Source: Mycobacterium sp. 852014-50255_SCH5639931
GTDB lineage: Bacteria > Actinomycetota > Actinomycetes > Mycobacteriales > Mycobacteriaceae
Length of the DNA stretch: 64,000 nt
Assembly (NCBI RefSeq): GCF_001665605.1
Contig: NZ_LZSV01000016.1
Coordinates: forward strand, 1-64,000
Reading direction: 5' to 3'
Shown here one piece after another: positions 49,043 to 58,732 of this stretch (position 1 is the stretch's first letter; the number at the start of each line of letters is the position of its first letter). The notes beneath the pieces were generated by a model. That model was not told the DNA's origin. It saw only the letters and a list, made by a program, of their open reading frames with translations, and did no database searches. The translations under genes were made by a program, and so were the position numbers.

Positions 49043-50143
49043 TCAGGCCTCCCCATCGCTTCGGTCGAGTTCGGCCCGGAGCGCTTGGCGTTGGGCGTGC
49101 AGCCCGGGCGTGATCTCGGCGTATACCGTCGTGAACACCTCGTCGATGTCGAAATCGTCTGCGCCGAACACCGCGTCGCGCAGTTCGGCGCGCATCCGCT
49201 TGGAGCGGGCAGCGACGCGGTCCTCCAGGCGGTTCGACCACAATCCCTGGTCCTGCAGGTAGGTGCGGTAGCGCGGGATGGGGTCGAGCGCCGACCAGCG
49301 GTCCACCTCCTCCTGGGTCCGGTAGCGGCTGGGATCATCCGAGGTGGTGTGCGGGCCGAGCCGGTAGGTGACCGCCTCGATCAGGGTCGGGCCACCGCCG
49401 GCCCGGGCGCGGGCCGCGGCCTCGGCCATCACCGCGTAGCAGGCCAACACGTCGTTGCCGTCCACCCGGATCCCGGGCATGCCGTAGCCGATTGCCTTGT
49501 GCGCGATGGATGGTGCCGCGGTCTGTTTGTGAATCGGCACCGAGATCGCCCATTGGTTGTTCTGCACGAAGAACACGCACGGCGTGGCGAACACGGCCGC
49601 GAAGTTCAGCGCCTCATGCACGTCGCCCACGCTGGTCGCGCCGTCGCCGAGGAAGGCCACCGTCACCGAATCCTCGCCGAGGCGTTGCGCGGCCATCGCC
49701 GCCCCGACGGCGTGCAGGGTCTGGGTGCCGATAGGGATCGCGGTCGGGGCGCAGCACTTCTTAGTGAATTCCAGTCCGCCATGCCAGGTTCCACGCCACA
49801 CCGCGCCGACGTGCCCGGGCGGGATACCGCGCACCAGATAGACGCCAAGCTCACGGTATTGCGGAAACAACCAGTCCGTCTTGCGCAGACAGGCCGCCGC
49901 GCCCACCTGGGCGGCTTCCTGACCGCGGCACGACGCGAACAACGCCAACTCTCCCTGGCGCTTAAGGTTGATGAACTCGGTGTCCAGCTCGCGGGTGACC
50001 ACCATCATCTCGTAGAGCCAGCACAGTGTCTCCGCGGGAAGGTCACGGCCATAGCGGGGTTCGGGCGTCGGTGTCCCATCCGCGGCGACGAGTTGCACCG
50101 GCTCAAGGTCGACGCTCATCGGCAGTTGGGGCACCGTCGCCAT
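49043..50143 (-). CDS. bkdA: Branched-chain keto-acid dehydrogenase E1 alpha subunit
   Basis: Protein of 366 residues. The TPP/Mg motif GDGATSVGDVHEALNFAAVF ends in VQNNQWAIS, and the phosphorylation-loop region YRLGPHTTSDDPSRYR is present. With BkdB it decarboxylates the keto acids of Leu, Ile and Val and passes the acyl group to BkdC. GGGAG lies five bases before the ATG. It is first in bkdABC, separated by 205 bp from citE on the same strand, so it has its own promoter or a read-through. No GTTAAT-type operator was found in that gap. Confidence 0.95.
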   Translation of the reverse strand: MATVPQLPMSVDLEPVQLVAADGTPTPEPRYGRDLPAETLCWLYEMMVVTRELDTEFINLKRQGELALFASCRGQEAAQVGAAACLRKTDWLFPQYRELGVYLVRGIPPGHVGAVWRGTWHGGLEFTKKCCAPTAIPIGTQTLHAVGAAMAAQRLGEDSVTVAFLGDGATSVGDVHEALNFAAVFATPCVFFVQNNQWAISVPIHKQTAAPSIAHKAIGYGMPGIRVDGNDVLACYAVMAEAAARARAGGGPTLIEAVTYRLGPHTTSDDPSRYRTQEEVDRWSALDPIPRYRTYLQDQGLWSNRLEDRVAARSKRMRAELRDAVFGADDFDIDEVFTTVYAEITPGLHAQRQALRAELDRSDGEA

Positions 50144-50348
50144 ACCGTCTCCCTACCTCGGTGCCGCAGGGGTCACAGTCTCAGCCGGGACCAACCGCGA
50201 AGCCGAAGCCGATCGCCAGCTACACGAAAGGCTCCGCTCGCCGCGACACTGGCGTACTCACCATTATGCGCTCAAATGAGAAGAGACCGCGGTGATCGCG
50301 CACGTGTCGCGCCCCCGGCGGCGACGCGGGCCGGGCGGCTTTCGACGG

Positions 50349-51170
50349 TCACCCCGCGGCGGACTGCTCCGCCCGGCGCACCAGCATTTCCGCATGCTTG
50401 AGCACAGGCGAGTCCACCATCTGTCCCTCGAACGCGAAGACGCCGCGCTCGGTCCGCGCCGCCTCCAATACCCTTCGGGCCCAGTCGACTTTCTCCTCGC
50501 TGGGGCGGTAGGCATCGCGCACCACCGGAATCTGGGTTGGGTGGATGCAGACTGTCCCGTGGAACCCCACCGCGACGGCGTCGTTGGCTTCCGCGCGTAA
50601 ACCGTCGATGTCGCGGATGTCCAGATGCACCGCGTCGAGCGCGACCCGGCCGAAGGTGGACGCCGCCAGCAGGACCGTGGATCGGACGTGGCGGGCGAAG
50701 TCCCGGTAGGTGCCGTCGGCCAGGCGGCTGGAGCTGCCCCCGAGGGCCGCGACGAGATCCTCGGCGCCCCACATCATTGCGACGGTCCCCTCGGCGGCGG
50801 CGATCTCGGTGCTGAAGACCGCACCGCGGGGCGTCTCGATCAGCGCGATGACATCACGCGGCGCCAGCGCCGACACCTGCGCGGCCGATTCGGTCTTGGA
50901 GAGCATCACCGTCGTGTAGGGGGTCTCGGCCAGGGCGTCCAGGTCGCGGCCGTGCTCCTCGGTGCCGGCCGCGTTGATGCGCACCACAGTGCGCTCGGGA
51001 TCCAGCAGGGTCTCCCGCAGCGCCTTGCGCGCGGCGGGCTTGTCCGCTTCGGCCACGCCGTCCTCGAGGTCGAGGATCACCACGTCGGCCGCGGCGGCGG
51101 CCTTCGCGAACCGCTCGGGCCGGTCCGCAGGGCAGAACAGCCAACCCGGGCCGGCGGCTTGCAGGTTCAC
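50349..51170 (-). CDS. citE: Beta-hydroxyacyl-CoA lyase (CitE-like, Rv2498c homologue)
   Basis: Protein of 273 residues of the CitE/HpcH aldolase family, with [12 protein letters not shown] and [10 protein letters not shown] metal/CoA motifs. The M. tuberculosis homologue has been shown to cleave (R)-HMG-CoA and (S)-citramalyl-CoA, so it serves leucine catabolism and itaconate breakdown rather than citrate fermentation. The GTG start overlaps the MaoC hydratase stop (GTGA). It is the last gene of the scoA-led cluster. No citrate lyase partner subunits are present, which agrees with this role. Confidence 0.92.
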   Translation of the reverse strand: MNLQAAGPGWLFCPADRPERFAKAAAAADVVILDLEDGVAEADKPAARKALRETLLDPERTVVRINAAGTEEHGRDLDALAETPYTTVMLSKTESAAQVSALAPRDVIALIETPRGAVFSTEIAAAEGTVAMMWGAEDLVAALGGSSSRLADGTYRDFARHVRSTVLLAASTFGRVALDAVHLDIRDIDGLRAEANDAVAVGFHGTVCIHPTQIPVVRDAYRPSEEKVDWARRVLEAARTERGVFAFEGQMVDSPVLKHAEMLVRRAEQSAAG

Positions 51171-51664
51171 TCGGCCTCCTCGCCGCTCGGGCGTTTCTGG
51201 ACCAGAGTTGTGCGCGCGGCTCGTGCGACTATGTCGCCGTGCTGGTTGCGCCCGGTGTGCTCGAGGGTGACGATCCCTTCGCCGGGCCGGCTCTTCGACT
51301 CCCGCTTAGCGGTGCACACGGTCTCTGCGTACAGGGTGTCACCGTGGAAGACCGGCTTGGGGAACAAGACCTCGGAGAATCCGAGGTTCGCGACGATGGT
51401 GCCCAGCGTCAGCTGCGAGACCGACAGTCCGACCAGCGTGGACAGGGTGAACATCGAGTTCACCAGCCGCTCGCCGCGAAAGCCGGGCTGCTCGGCGGCC
51501 CACGCCGCGTCGAGGTGCAGCGACTGGGTGTTCATGGTCAGCGTGGTGAACAAGACGTTGTCGGCCTCGGTGATGGTACGGCCGGGCCGGTGCAGATACG
51601 TCGTGCCGATCTCGAATTCCTCGAACCACAAGCCCCGCTGGATGATTGACCTAGCTTCGGTCAT
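51167..51664 (-). CDS. MaoC-like (R)-enoyl-CoA hydratase (Rv2499c homologue)
   Basis: Protein of 165 residues with a hotdog-fold MaoC hydratase. The signature region [23 protein letters not shown] holds the catalytic Asp and downstream His. It is expected to hydrate itaconyl-CoA or 3-methylglutaconyl-CoA to the substrate of the neighbouring CitE. The ATG overlaps the fadE19 stop and the stop overlaps citE, both by four bases, which ties the three steps together. Somewhat shorter than the annotated M. tuberculosis protein because of the start choice. Confidence 0.88.
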   Translation of the reverse strand: MTEARSIIQRGLWFEEFEIGTTYLHRPGRTITEADNVLFTTLTMNTQSLHLDAAWAAEQPGFRGERLVNSMFTLSTLVGLSVSQLTLGTIVANLGFSEVLFPKPVFHGDTLYAETVCTAKRESKSRPGEGIVTLEHTGRNQHGDIVARAARTTLVQKRPSGEEAE

Positions 51665-52827
51665 GACAGCCCCAGCGATCGAGCGATGAGCATCAGCTGG
51701 ACCTCGGTGGTCCCCTCACCGATTTCGAGGATCTTGCTGTCGCGGTAGTGACGCGCCACCGGATACTCGTTCATGAAGCCGTACCCGCCGTGGATTTGCG
51801 TGGCGTCGCGCGCGTTGTCCATTGCCGCTTCCGACGCGATCATCTTCGCGATGGCCGCCTCCTTCTTGAACGGCTTGCCGGCCAACATCTTTGCGGCCGC
51901 ATCGTAGTAGGCCGTCCGCGCGACATGAGCCCGTGCTTCCATCCGCGCGATCTTGAAGCTGATCGCCTGATACGAGCCTATCGGCTGCCCGAAGGACTGG
52001 CGTTCCTTGGCGTACTTGACGCTCTCGTCGACGCAGCCCTGCGCGGCTCCGGTCGACAGCGCGGCGATCGCGATGCGGCCCTCGTCCAGAATGGACAGGA
52101 AGTTCGCGTAGCCGGTGCCGCGGGGGCCCAGCAGGTTCTCCTCCGGGACGCGCGCGTCGGCGAAGCTCAGCGGGTGGGTGTCCGAGGCGTTCCAGCCGAC
52201 CTTGCTGTAGACCGGCTCGACGGTGAATCCCGGGGTGCCGTTAGGCACGATGATCGTCGAGATCTCCTTTTTGCCATCGGCAACAGTGCCGGTGACCGCG
52301 GTGACGGTGACCAGCTTCGTGATGTCGGTACCGGAATTGGTGATGAATTGCTTGCTGCCGTTGATCACCCACTCGCCGCCGTCGAGCCGGGCCGTGGTCC
52401 GGGTGGCGCCCGCGTCGGAACCGGCGCCCGGCTCGGTGAGCCCGAAGGCGGCCAGGGCCCGGCCGGCCGTCAGGTCCGGCAGCCAGCTAGCCTTCTGTTC
52501 CTCGGAGCCGAAGCGGTAGATCGGCATTGCACCGAGGCTGACGCCGGCCTCCAGCGTGATCGCCACCGACTGGTCGACCTTGCCGAGTTCCTCGAGCGCC
52601 AGCGATAGCGCGAAGTAGTCACCGCCCATGCCGCCGTATTCCTCTGGGAACGGCAGGCCGAACAACCCCATCTCGCCCATCTTGGCGACGACCTCGTACG
52701 GAAAGCTGTGCTCTTCATCGTGTTTGGCCGATACGGGGGCGACGACGGTGCGCGCGAACTCGGCCACCGTGTCGCGAAGATCCTGGTATTCCTTGGGTAG
52801 CGTTCCCGCGGTAATCGATGTCGTCAT
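51661..52827 (-). CDS. fadE19: Acyl-CoA dehydrogenase FadE19 (isovaleryl/short-branched type)
   Basis: Protein of 388 residues, FAD-dependent. The acyl-CoA dehydrogenase signatures [14 protein letters not shown] and [20 protein letters not shown] are present, and the C-terminal GEGTTEVQ carries the catalytic Glu position of short-chain enzymes. It likely oxidises isovaleryl-CoA (or 2-methyl branched acyl-CoA) produced by BkdABC, feeding the carboxylase AccA1-AccD1. The ATG overlaps the accA1 stop by four bases. Confidence 0.93.
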   Translation of the reverse strand: MTTSITAGTLPKEYQDLRDTVAEFARTVVAPVSAKHDEEHSFPYEVVAKMGEMGLFGLPFPEEYGGMGGDYFALSLALEELGKVDQSVAITLEAGVSLGAMPIYRFGSEEQKASWLPDLTAGRALAAFGLTEPGAGSDAGATRTTARLDGGEWVINGSKQFITNSGTDITKLVTVTAVTGTVADGKKEISTIIVPNGTPGFTVEPVYSKVGWNASDTHPLSFADARVPEENLLGPRGTGYANFLSILDEGRIAIAALSTGAAQGCVDESVKYAKERQSFGQPIGSYQAISFKIARMEARAHVARTAYYDAAAKMLAGKPFKKEAAIAKMIASEAAMDNARDATQIHGGYGFMNEYPVARHYRDSKILEIGEGTTEVQLMLIARSLGLS

Positions 52828-54836
52828 GTTTCGTCCTTACTCGAATCGGCTGCTGCTTCAGGCTCTTCGGGAACCAGTCGGGCCAGCACCTGGTCAACGG
52901 TGACCTGATCGCCGACAGACACCAAGAGCTCCACCCGTCCCGAAACCGGCGCGGAGAGCGAGTGTTCCATCTTCATCGCCTCCACGACCACCACCACGTC
53001 GCCCTCGGCTACCTCGGCGCCGGAGGCGGCCTGGACCGCGATCACACTGCCGGGCATGGGGCTGACGATCTCGGCCTGCTGCGCACCGGCGGCGCGGTGG
53101 ATCTTGTGTTCCTCGGCCTCGCGCAGGTGCCACGCTCCCCGCTCGTCGCCAATCCACAGGTGACGGTCAGCCTCCGCCCATCGGTATTCGCGGCGCACCC
53201 CGTCCAGCGTGACGTCCATCCGCGCGCCCTCGACTTGCGCGCTCGCGGAATGGATCTCACCCACACCGACCTGTACCCGGGCGTCGTTCGGCGGTCCCCA
53301 TACCGACACGGTCTCGCTGCGCAGCGGGGTCTGCATTTCGGTGCGTACGGGTGCCGGCGCGCCCCCGACCCGCCATCCGGTCGGCGCCGCCCACGGGTTG
53401 CCCGCGGCACGACGGTCCAGTGCCCACTGGCGGTAGAGGCCTCCGGCGGCGAGTACGTCGTCGGGCGCCGGCAGCGGCGCGAAGTCGGCCACGCGCTCGT
53501 CCAGCAGCGCCGTGTCCAGGTCACCGGCCTGCACTCGCTCGTCGGCGAGCAGGAACCGGAGGAATTCGATGTTGGTCTGCACACCCAGGATCGCGGTCCG
53601 CGCCAGCGCCCCGTCGAGTTTCGCGAGCGCTTCGTCGCGGTCCTCCCCGTGGGCGATCACCTTGCTCAGCATCGGGTCGTAGTCGCTGCCGACCTGCGTG
53701 CCCGCCAGCAGTGAGGAGTCGACCCGCACGCCGGCGCCGGAGGGTTCGGCGACGTGCAGGACCCGGCCGCCGGTGGGGAGGAATCCCCGCGCGGGATCCT
53801 CGGCGTACACCCGGGCCTCGATCGCGTGGCCCCGCAATTCGATGTCGTCCTGCGCGAACCCCAGCTTCTCGCCCGCGGCCACCCGGAGCTGCCACTCCAC
53901 CAGGTCCAGGCCGGTAATCGCTTCGGTGACCGGATGTTCCACCTGAAGCCGGGTGTTCATCTCCATGAAGAAGAATTCGTCGGGCCGGTCGGCGGACACA
54001 ATGAACTCCACCGTGCCCGCGCCGACGTAATCGACACTGCGGGCGGTGTTGCAGGCAGCCGCCCCGATGCGGGCGCGTGTCTGCGGATCGAGCAACGGCG
54101 AGGGCGCCTCTTCGATCACCTTCTGGTGGCGGCGTTGCAGGCTGCACTCACGCTCGCCGAGGTGCACCACGTTACCGTGGGTATCGGCGAGAACCTGCAC
54201 TTCGATATGCCTGGGGCGCAATACGAATCGCTCGAGAAACAGGGTGTCGTCGCCGAACGACGAGGCGGCCTCCCGCCGGGCGCCCAGCAGGGCATCGCGC
54301 AGCCGGTTCGGGTCGTCCACCAGGCGCATGCCCTTGCCGCCGCCGCCCGCCGAGGGCTTGATCAACACCGGATATCCGACTTCTTCGGCGGCCGCGACCA
54401 ACTCGTCGTCGCTCAGTCCGGGCTTGGCCACACCGGGCACCACCGGCACGTCGAAGGCGGCGACCGCGTTCTTAGCGGTGATCTTGTCGCCCATCACCTG
54501 GATTGCCCGTGCCGGCGGACCCAGGAACACCACGCCGGCACGCTCGCAGGATGCGGCGAATTCGGCGTTCTCGGAGAGAAATCCGTAGCCGGGATGGATA
54601 GCCTGAGCTCCGGTGCGTGCCGCCGCATCGAGCACCTTGCCGATGTCGAGGTAGCTCTCGCGGGCCGCGGCGGGACCCAGGCGCACGGCCGTGTCGGCCT
54701 CCAGGACATGACGGGCGGTGGCGTCGGGGTCGCTGTACACCGCCACCGACCGGATGCCCAGCCGGCGCAGGGTCCGCATTACCCGGACGGCGATCTCGCC
54801 GCGGTTGGCTACCAATACGGTTTCAAACATGGTCAT
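52824..54836 (-). CDS. accA1: Biotin-dependent acyl-CoA carboxylase alpha subunit AccA1
   Basis: Protein of 670 residues. The biotin carboxylase domain has [11 protein letters not shown] (ATP-grasp loop) and [15 protein letters not shown]. The C-terminal biotin carrier has EAMKMEH with the biotinylated Lys. With AccD1 it forms the 3-methylcrotonyl-CoA carboxylase of leucine breakdown. The ATG at 54836 overlaps the accD1 stop by one base (TGATG); a second ATG two codons in (54830, [11 protein letters not shown]) corresponds to the family start and is equally possible. The longer upstream frame lies inside accD1. Confidence 0.95.
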   Translation of the reverse strand: MTMFETVLVANRGEIAVRVMRTLRRLGIRSVAVYSDPDATARHVLEADTAVRLGPAAARESYLDIGKVLDAAARTGAQAIHPGYGFLSENAEFAASCERAGVVFLGPPARAIQVMGDKITAKNAVAAFDVPVVPGVAKPGLSDDELVAAAEEVGYPVLIKPSAGGGGKGMRLVDDPNRLRDALLGARREAASSFGDDTLFLERFVLRPRHIEVQVLADTHGNVVHLGERECSLQRRHQKVIEEAPSPLLDPQTRARIGAAACNTARSVDYVGAGTVEFIVSADRPDEFFFMEMNTRLQVEHPVTEAITGLDLVEWQLRVAAGEKLGFAQDDIELRGHAIEARVYAEDPARGFLPTGGRVLHVAEPSGAGVRVDSSLLAGTQVGSDYDPMLSKVIAHGEDRDEALAKLDGALARTAILGVQTNIEFLRFLLADERVQAGDLDTALLDERVADFAPLPAPDDVLAAGGLYRQWALDRRAAGNPWAAPTGWRVGGAPAPVRTEMQTPLRSETVSVWGPPNDARVQVGVGEIHSASAQVEGARMDVTLDGVRREYRWAEADRHLWIGDERGAWHLREAEEHKIHRAAGAQQAEIVSPMPGSVIAVQAASGAEVAEGDVVVVVEAMKMEHSLSAPVSGRVELLVSVGDQVTVDQVLARLVPEEPEAAADSSKDET

Positions 54837-56422
54837 CACATCCGGAAGACGCCGTAGGAGACCGGCTCCAACGGGGCGTGGGCACATACCGAAAGCGCCA
54901 GCCCGACAACCGTTCGGGTGTCGGCCGGGTCGATGATGCCGTCGTCCCACAGGCGCGCGGTCGAGTAGTACGGGTTGCCCTGGTCCTCGTATTGCGCGCG
55001 GATCGGCGCCTTGAACGCCTCTTCCTCGTCGGGCGGCCACGGTTTGCCGGCCGCGGCGAGTTGCTCACCGCGCACCGTGGCCAACACCGAGGCGGCCTGC
55101 TCGCCGCCCATGACCGAGATGCGCGCATTGGGCCACATCCACAGGAAGCGCGGGGAGTACGCCCGTCCACACATCGAATAGTTGCCCGCCCCATACGATC
55201 CGCCGATCACGACGGTCAGCTTGGGCACCCGGGCACAGGCCACGGCGGTGACCATCTTGGCGCCGTGCTTGGCGATGCCGCCGGCCTCGTAGTCGCGGCC
55301 CACCATGAACCCGGCGATGTTCTGCAGAAACAGCAGCGGAATCTTGCGCTTGTCGCACAGCTCGATGAAATGGGCGCCCTTCAAAGCGGATTCGCTGAAC
55401 AGCACGCCGTTGTTGGCGATGATGCCGACGGGATGGCCGTGGATGCGCGCGAAGGCGGTCACCAGCGTCTTGCCGTAGTTGGCCTTGAATTCGCTGAATT
55501 CGCTGCCGTCGACCAGGCGCACGATGACCTCGTGCACGTCGTAGGGCACGCGCGGATCCGGCGGCACCACCTCGTAGAGCTCGCTCTGCGCGTGCTTGGG
55601 GTCGACCACGGGCTGGACGTCCCATTGGCTGGGTACGCGCGGACCGAAAGTGGCCGCGATGGCGCGGACGATCCGCAACGCGTGCTCGTCGTCGTCGGCA
55701 AGGTGGTCGGTGACCCCGGAGACGCGCGAGTGCAGGTCGCCGCCGCCGAGGTCCTCGGCCGAGACGATCTCACCCGTCGCAGCCTTCACCAACGGCGGAC
55801 CGCCGAGAAAGATGGTGCCCTGTTCGCGGACGATGACGGCCTCGTCGCTCATGGCCGGCACATAAGCGCCGCCCGCCGTGCACGATCCGAGGACGGCGGC
55901 CACCTGCGGGATTTCCTCGGCGCTCATGGTCGCCTGGTTGTAAAAGATTCGGCCGAAGTGCTCGCGGTCGGGAAACACCTCGTCCTGGCGCGGCAGGAAG
56001 GCGCCGCCGGAGTCCACCAGGTAGATGCAGGGCAAGCGATTCTGCAGCGCGACTTCCTGTGCGCGCAGGTGCTTTTTGACCGTCATCGGGTAGTAGGTGC
56101 CGCCCTTGACCGTGGCGTCGTTGGCGACGATCACACACTCGCGCCCCGACACCCGGCCGATCCCGATGATGATGCCAGCCCCCGGGGACTCGTCGTCGTA
56201 CATGCCGTTGGCGGCCAGTGGGGCGAGCTCCAAGAACGGGCTGCCCGGGTCGAGCAGTCGATCCACCCGTTCGCGCGGCAGCAGCTTGCCGCGGCTGACG
56301 TGGCGCTCCCGCGCGCGCTCGTTGCCGCCCAGTGCCGCGGCCGCCAGCCTGGCGTTCAACTCGCCGACCAACCGGCGGTGCTCATCGGCGAACGATGGAG
56401 CGGTCATCACGGATGAACTCAC
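54836..56422 (-). CDS. accD1: Acyl-CoA carboxyltransferase beta subunit AccD1
   Basis: Protein of 528 residues of the carboxyltransferase family. It transfers CO2 from biotin on AccA1 to 3-methylcrotonyl-CoA. Typical regions are [20 protein letters not shown] (CoA-site N-terminal domain), [16 protein letters not shown] and [15 protein letters not shown] (oxyanion-hole Gly motifs). The GTG at 56422 overlaps the scoB stop (GTGA); an ATG five codons later is an alternative. Order scoB-accD1-accA1-fadE19 is the same as in M. tuberculosis. Confidence 0.95.
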   Translation of the reverse strand: MSSSVMTAPSFADEHRRLVGELNARLAAAALGGNERARERHVSRGKLLPRERVDRLLDPGSPFLELAPLAANGMYDDESPGAGIIIGIGRVSGRECVIVANDATVKGGTYYPMTVKKHLRAQEVALQNRLPCIYLVDSGGAFLPRQDEVFPDREHFGRIFYNQATMSAEEIPQVAAVLGSCTAGGAYVPAMSDEAVIVREQGTIFLGGPPLVKAATGEIVSAEDLGGGDLHSRVSGVTDHLADDDEHALRIVRAIAATFGPRVPSQWDVQPVVDPKHAQSELYEVVPPDPRVPYDVHEVIVRLVDGSEFSEFKANYGKTLVTAFARIHGHPVGIIANNGVLFSESALKGAHFIELCDKRKIPLLFLQNIAGFMVGRDYEAGGIAKHGAKMVTAVACARVPKLTVVIGGSYGAGNYSMCGRAYSPRFLWMWPNARISVMGGEQAASVLATVRGEQLAAAGKPWPPDEEEAFKAPIRAQYEDQGNPYYSTARLWDDGIIDPADTRTVVGLALSVCAHAPLEPVSYGVFRM

Positions 56423-57069
56423 GAATGCCTCCCGGTTGTCGCCAGCACAAGCGGCGGTTCGGTCTTGTCGATCACCTCGTCGGTCGAGACGCCCGGCGCC
56501 GTCTCGACCAAGTGCAAACCGTCGTCACGGACATCAATGACGGCCAGGTCGGTGATGATACGGTCGACACAGCCCGCGCCCGTCAGCGGAAGCGCGCACC
56601 GCTCAACGATTTTCGGGCTGCCGTCGCGCGCGGTGTGCTCCATCATCGCGATCACCTTGCGGGCGCCGTGGACCAGGTCCATCGCACCGCCCATGCCCTT
56701 TACCATCTTCCCGGGAATCATCCAGTTGGCGAGGTCGCCGGTGGCCGAGACCTGCATCGCTCCAAGCACGGCGACGTCTAGGTGTGCACCGCGAATGATC
56801 CCGAACGAGGTCGAGGAACCGAAGAAGGACGCGCCGGACAACGTGGTGACCGTCTCCTTCCCCGCGTTGATCAGGTCCGCGTCGACGTCCTCGGGCCGGG
56901 GATAAGGTCCCACGCCCAGGATGCCGTTCTCCGAATGCACGACCACGGTGACGCCGGCTGGGATGTGGTTGGGGACCAGGGTGGGCATCCCGATGCCGAG
57001 GTTGACGTATTGACCGTCCTCCAGTTCGGCGGCCACCCGCGCGGCCAAACCCTCTCTGCTCCATGGCAT
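56419..57069 (-). CDS. scoB: 3-oxoacid CoA-transferase subunit B
   Basis: Protein of 216 residues. The catalytic Glu is in SENGILGVG, and [13 protein letters not shown] is the family N-terminal motif. With ScoA it swaps CoA between succinyl-CoA and acetoacetate, handling the acetoacetate produced at the end of leucine degradation. The ATG at 57069 overlaps the scoA stop by one base (TGATG); the longer open frame upstream runs antiparallel to nothing useful and is discarded. Confidence 0.95.
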   Translation of the reverse strand: MPWSREGLAARVAAELEDGQYVNLGIGMPTLVPNHIPAGVTVVVHSENGILGVGPYPRPEDVDADLINAGKETVTTLSGASFFGSSTSFGIIRGAHLDVAVLGAMQVSATGDLANWMIPGKMVKGMGGAMDLVHGARKVIAMMEHTARDGSPKIVERCALPLTGAGCVDRIITDLAVIDVRDDGLHLVETAPGVSTDEVIDKTEPPLVLATTGRHS

Positions 57070-57812
57070 CAGCGCACCGTCAGCTTCTCGATCGGCTTGA
57101 CGGGGTCGGGCGCATGCACGACTCGTTGCACGAAGACGCCGGGGGTGTGCACCGTAGCGGGGTCGATCTCTCCCGGCTCGACGAGGTGTTCCACCTCGGC
57201 GATGGTGATCCTGCCGGCCTGCGCGCAGTCGGGGTTGAAGTTGGCGGCGGCGCGGTGGTAGACGAGGTTGCCGTGCCGGTCGCCCTTCCAGGCGTGCACC
57301 AGCGCGAAGTCCGTGCGGATCGCCCGCTCCAGAACGTAGGTGACACCGTCGAAATCGCGGGTTTCCTTGGGCGGCGACATGACGGCCACCGCGCCCGAGG
57401 CGTCGTAGCGCCACGGGAGCCCACCGTCGGCGACGGGAGTACCCACCCCCGCCGGGGTATAGAAGGCCGGAATCCCCATGCCACCGGCACGCAGTCGCTC
57501 CGCCAGCGTGCCCTGTGGGGTGAGTTCCACCTCGAGCTCACCGGCGAGGAACTGGCGGGCGAACTCCTTATTGTCACCGACGTAGGAGGCGACAGCACGG
57601 CGAATCCGCTTGTGCACCAACAGGTGCACCAGCCCGACACCGTTTCCGCCGCAGTTGTTGGACACCGTCTCCAAGTCACGCACCCCGGTGGCCACCAGCG
57701 CGGCGATCAATGCCTCGGGGATGCCACAGAACCCGAAGCCTCCGACCGCCAGGGACGACCCGTCGGTTATGTCGGCAACCGCCTCAGCGGCCGTCGCCAC
57801 CACCTTGTCCAT
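57069..57812 (-). CDS. scoA: 3-oxoacid CoA-transferase subunit A
   Basis: Protein of 247 residues with the family motif [17 protein letters not shown] (glycine loop for CoA) and the [11 protein letters not shown] segment. It pairs with ScoB. It is the first gene of the cluster ending at citE. AAGGAGG precedes the ATG by ten bases. In M. tuberculosis fadD35 lies between scoA and the TetR gene; here it is absent and scoA faces the regulator directly across 193 bp with three palindromic operators. Confidence 0.95.
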   Translation of the reverse strand: MDKVVATAAEAVADITDGSSLAVGGFGFCGIPEALIAALVATGVRDLETVSNNCGGNGVGLVHLLVHKRIRRAVASYVGDNKEFARQFLAGELEVELTPQGTLAERLRAGGMGIPAFYTPAGVGTPVADGGLPWRYDASGAVAVMSPPKETRDFDGVTYVLERAIRTDFALVHAWKGDRHGNLVYHRAAANFNPDCAQAGRITIAEVEHLVEPGEIDPATVHTPGVFVQRVVHAPDPVKPIEKLTVR

Positions 57813-57852
57813 CGCCGCAGCAGCCTCCTTGCCGTCGGGCGGGGCGTTTTGA

Positions 57853-57868
57853 GTTAATCCTCATTAAC
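57853..57868. promoter_or_regulatory. Putative BkaR operator 1 (scoA side)
   Basis: GTTAAT-CCTC-ATTAAC is a perfect inverted repeat, extended by GA/TC to 20 bp (57851-57870). It lies just downstream of a minus-strand -10 element, TATTGT (57882-57877), covering the expected scoA transcription start, the classic place for a TetR repressor. Confidence 0.7.
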
Positions 57869-57876
57869 TCAGGGCG

Positions 57877-57882
57877 ACAATA
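57877..57882 (-). promoter_or_regulatory. Probable -10 element of the scoA operon
   Basis: TATTGT on the minus strand; the predicted start falls at about 57870, inside operator 1. Confidence 0.5.
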
Positions 57883-57944
57883 CCATCGTCGATCCCGCTG
57901 GTCCAGGGACTACTGCACCGAAAGGTCGCCGCACGTTACCGCAG

Positions 57945-57960
57945 GTTAATCGTGAATAAC
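57945..57960. promoter_or_regulatory. Putative BkaR operator 2
   Basis: GTTAAT-CGTG-AATAAC, one mismatch from a perfect GTTAAT-N4-ATTAAC palindrome. It covers the -35 region expected for the TetR gene promoter. Confidence 0.6.
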
Positions 57961-57966
57961 TCGTGC

Positions 57967-57972
57967 TAAGTT
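57967..57972 (+). promoter_or_regulatory. Probable -10 element of the TetR gene
   Basis: TAAGTT fits TANNNT; the predicted start is about 57979, inside operator 3, giving a 27-base leader with a GGGGG ribosome binding site. Confidence 0.5.
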
Positions 57973-57985
57973 AGTGGCGATTAAC
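57970..57985. promoter_or_regulatory. Putative BkaR operator 3 (tetR side)
   Basis: GTTAGT-GGCG-ATTAAC, one mismatch from the palindrome. It overlaps the TetR gene -10 and start, consistent with autorepression. It starts 25 bp from operator 2. Confidence 0.6.
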
Positions 57986-58005
57986 CAACTGGACGGGGGT
58001 TCGTC

Positions 58006-58665
58006 ATGACAACGTCCACCTCCGACGGCCAGGCCGGCCCCGCCGATGCCCCAAATCGACGCAGCCAGTTGAAATCCGACCGTCGCCTGCAGCTGCTATC
58101 GGCCGCCGAGCGACTGTTCGCCGAGCGCGGCTTTCTCGCCGTGCGGCTGGAAGACATCGGCGCCGCCGCCGGCGTCAGCGGCCCGGCGATCTACCGGCAC
58201 TTTCCCAACAAGGAGTCGCTGCTGGTCGAGTTGCTGGTGGGCATCAGCGCCCGGCTGCTCGCCGGCGCCCGCGACGTGCGGGCCCGCAACTCCGACGACC
58301 CGGCCGCAACGCTCGACGGTCTGATCGACTTTCACCTGGACTTCGCGCTGGGCGAACCGGACCTGATCCGCATCCAGGACCGCGACCTCGCGCACCTGCC
58401 CGAGGCCGCTGAGAAGCAGGTACGCAAGGCTCAACGCCAATACGTTGAGGTCTGGGTCGGCGTGCTTCGCGAGCTCAATCCCGACCTCGCCGAGGCCGAT
58501 GTGCGGCTGACCGCCCACGCGGTTTTCGGTTTGCTCAATTCGACGCCCCACAGCATGAAATCCCCCGACGCCTCGCGCGGCAAGCCCGCCCGCGCCGCAC
58601 GGTCCCGCGCGGTGATGCGCGCGATGACGGTCGCGGCTCTCGCCGCGGGGAACGAGTGCCCCTAA
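58006..58665 (+). CDS. bkaR: TetR-family repressor of branched-chain keto-acid genes (BkaR type)
   Basis: Protein of 219 residues. The N-terminal TetR helix-turn-helix is clear: LLSAAERLFAERGFLAVRL, then AAAGVSGPAIYRHFPNKESLL (about 30-75). The C-terminal ligand domain is helical and Ala/Asp-rich. M. tuberculosis Rv2506 (BkaR) is reported to repress the divergent branched-chain keto-acid cluster. The same divergent arrangement and three shared palindromes in the intergenic region support that role here. The inducer is probably an acyl-CoA or keto-acid product, not determined. The ATG has GGGGG eight bases upstream. Confidence 0.9.
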   Translation: MTTSTSDGQAGPADAPNRRSQLKSDRRLQLLSAAERLFAERGFLAVRLEDIGAAAGVSGPAIYRHFPNKESLLVELLVGISARLLAGARDVRARNSDDPAATLDGLIDFHLDFALGEPDLIRIQDRDLAHLPEAAEKQVRKAQRQYVEVWVGVLRELNPDLAEADVRLTAHAVFGLLNSTPHSMKSPDASRGKPARAARSRAVMRAMTVAALAAGNECP

Positions 58666-58732
58666 GCCGCCCATGAGGTGATTCGCCGTCCGAGCGCCCG
58701 GCGCAGGTACTCTTGCAAGCTATGAGGTGGAC

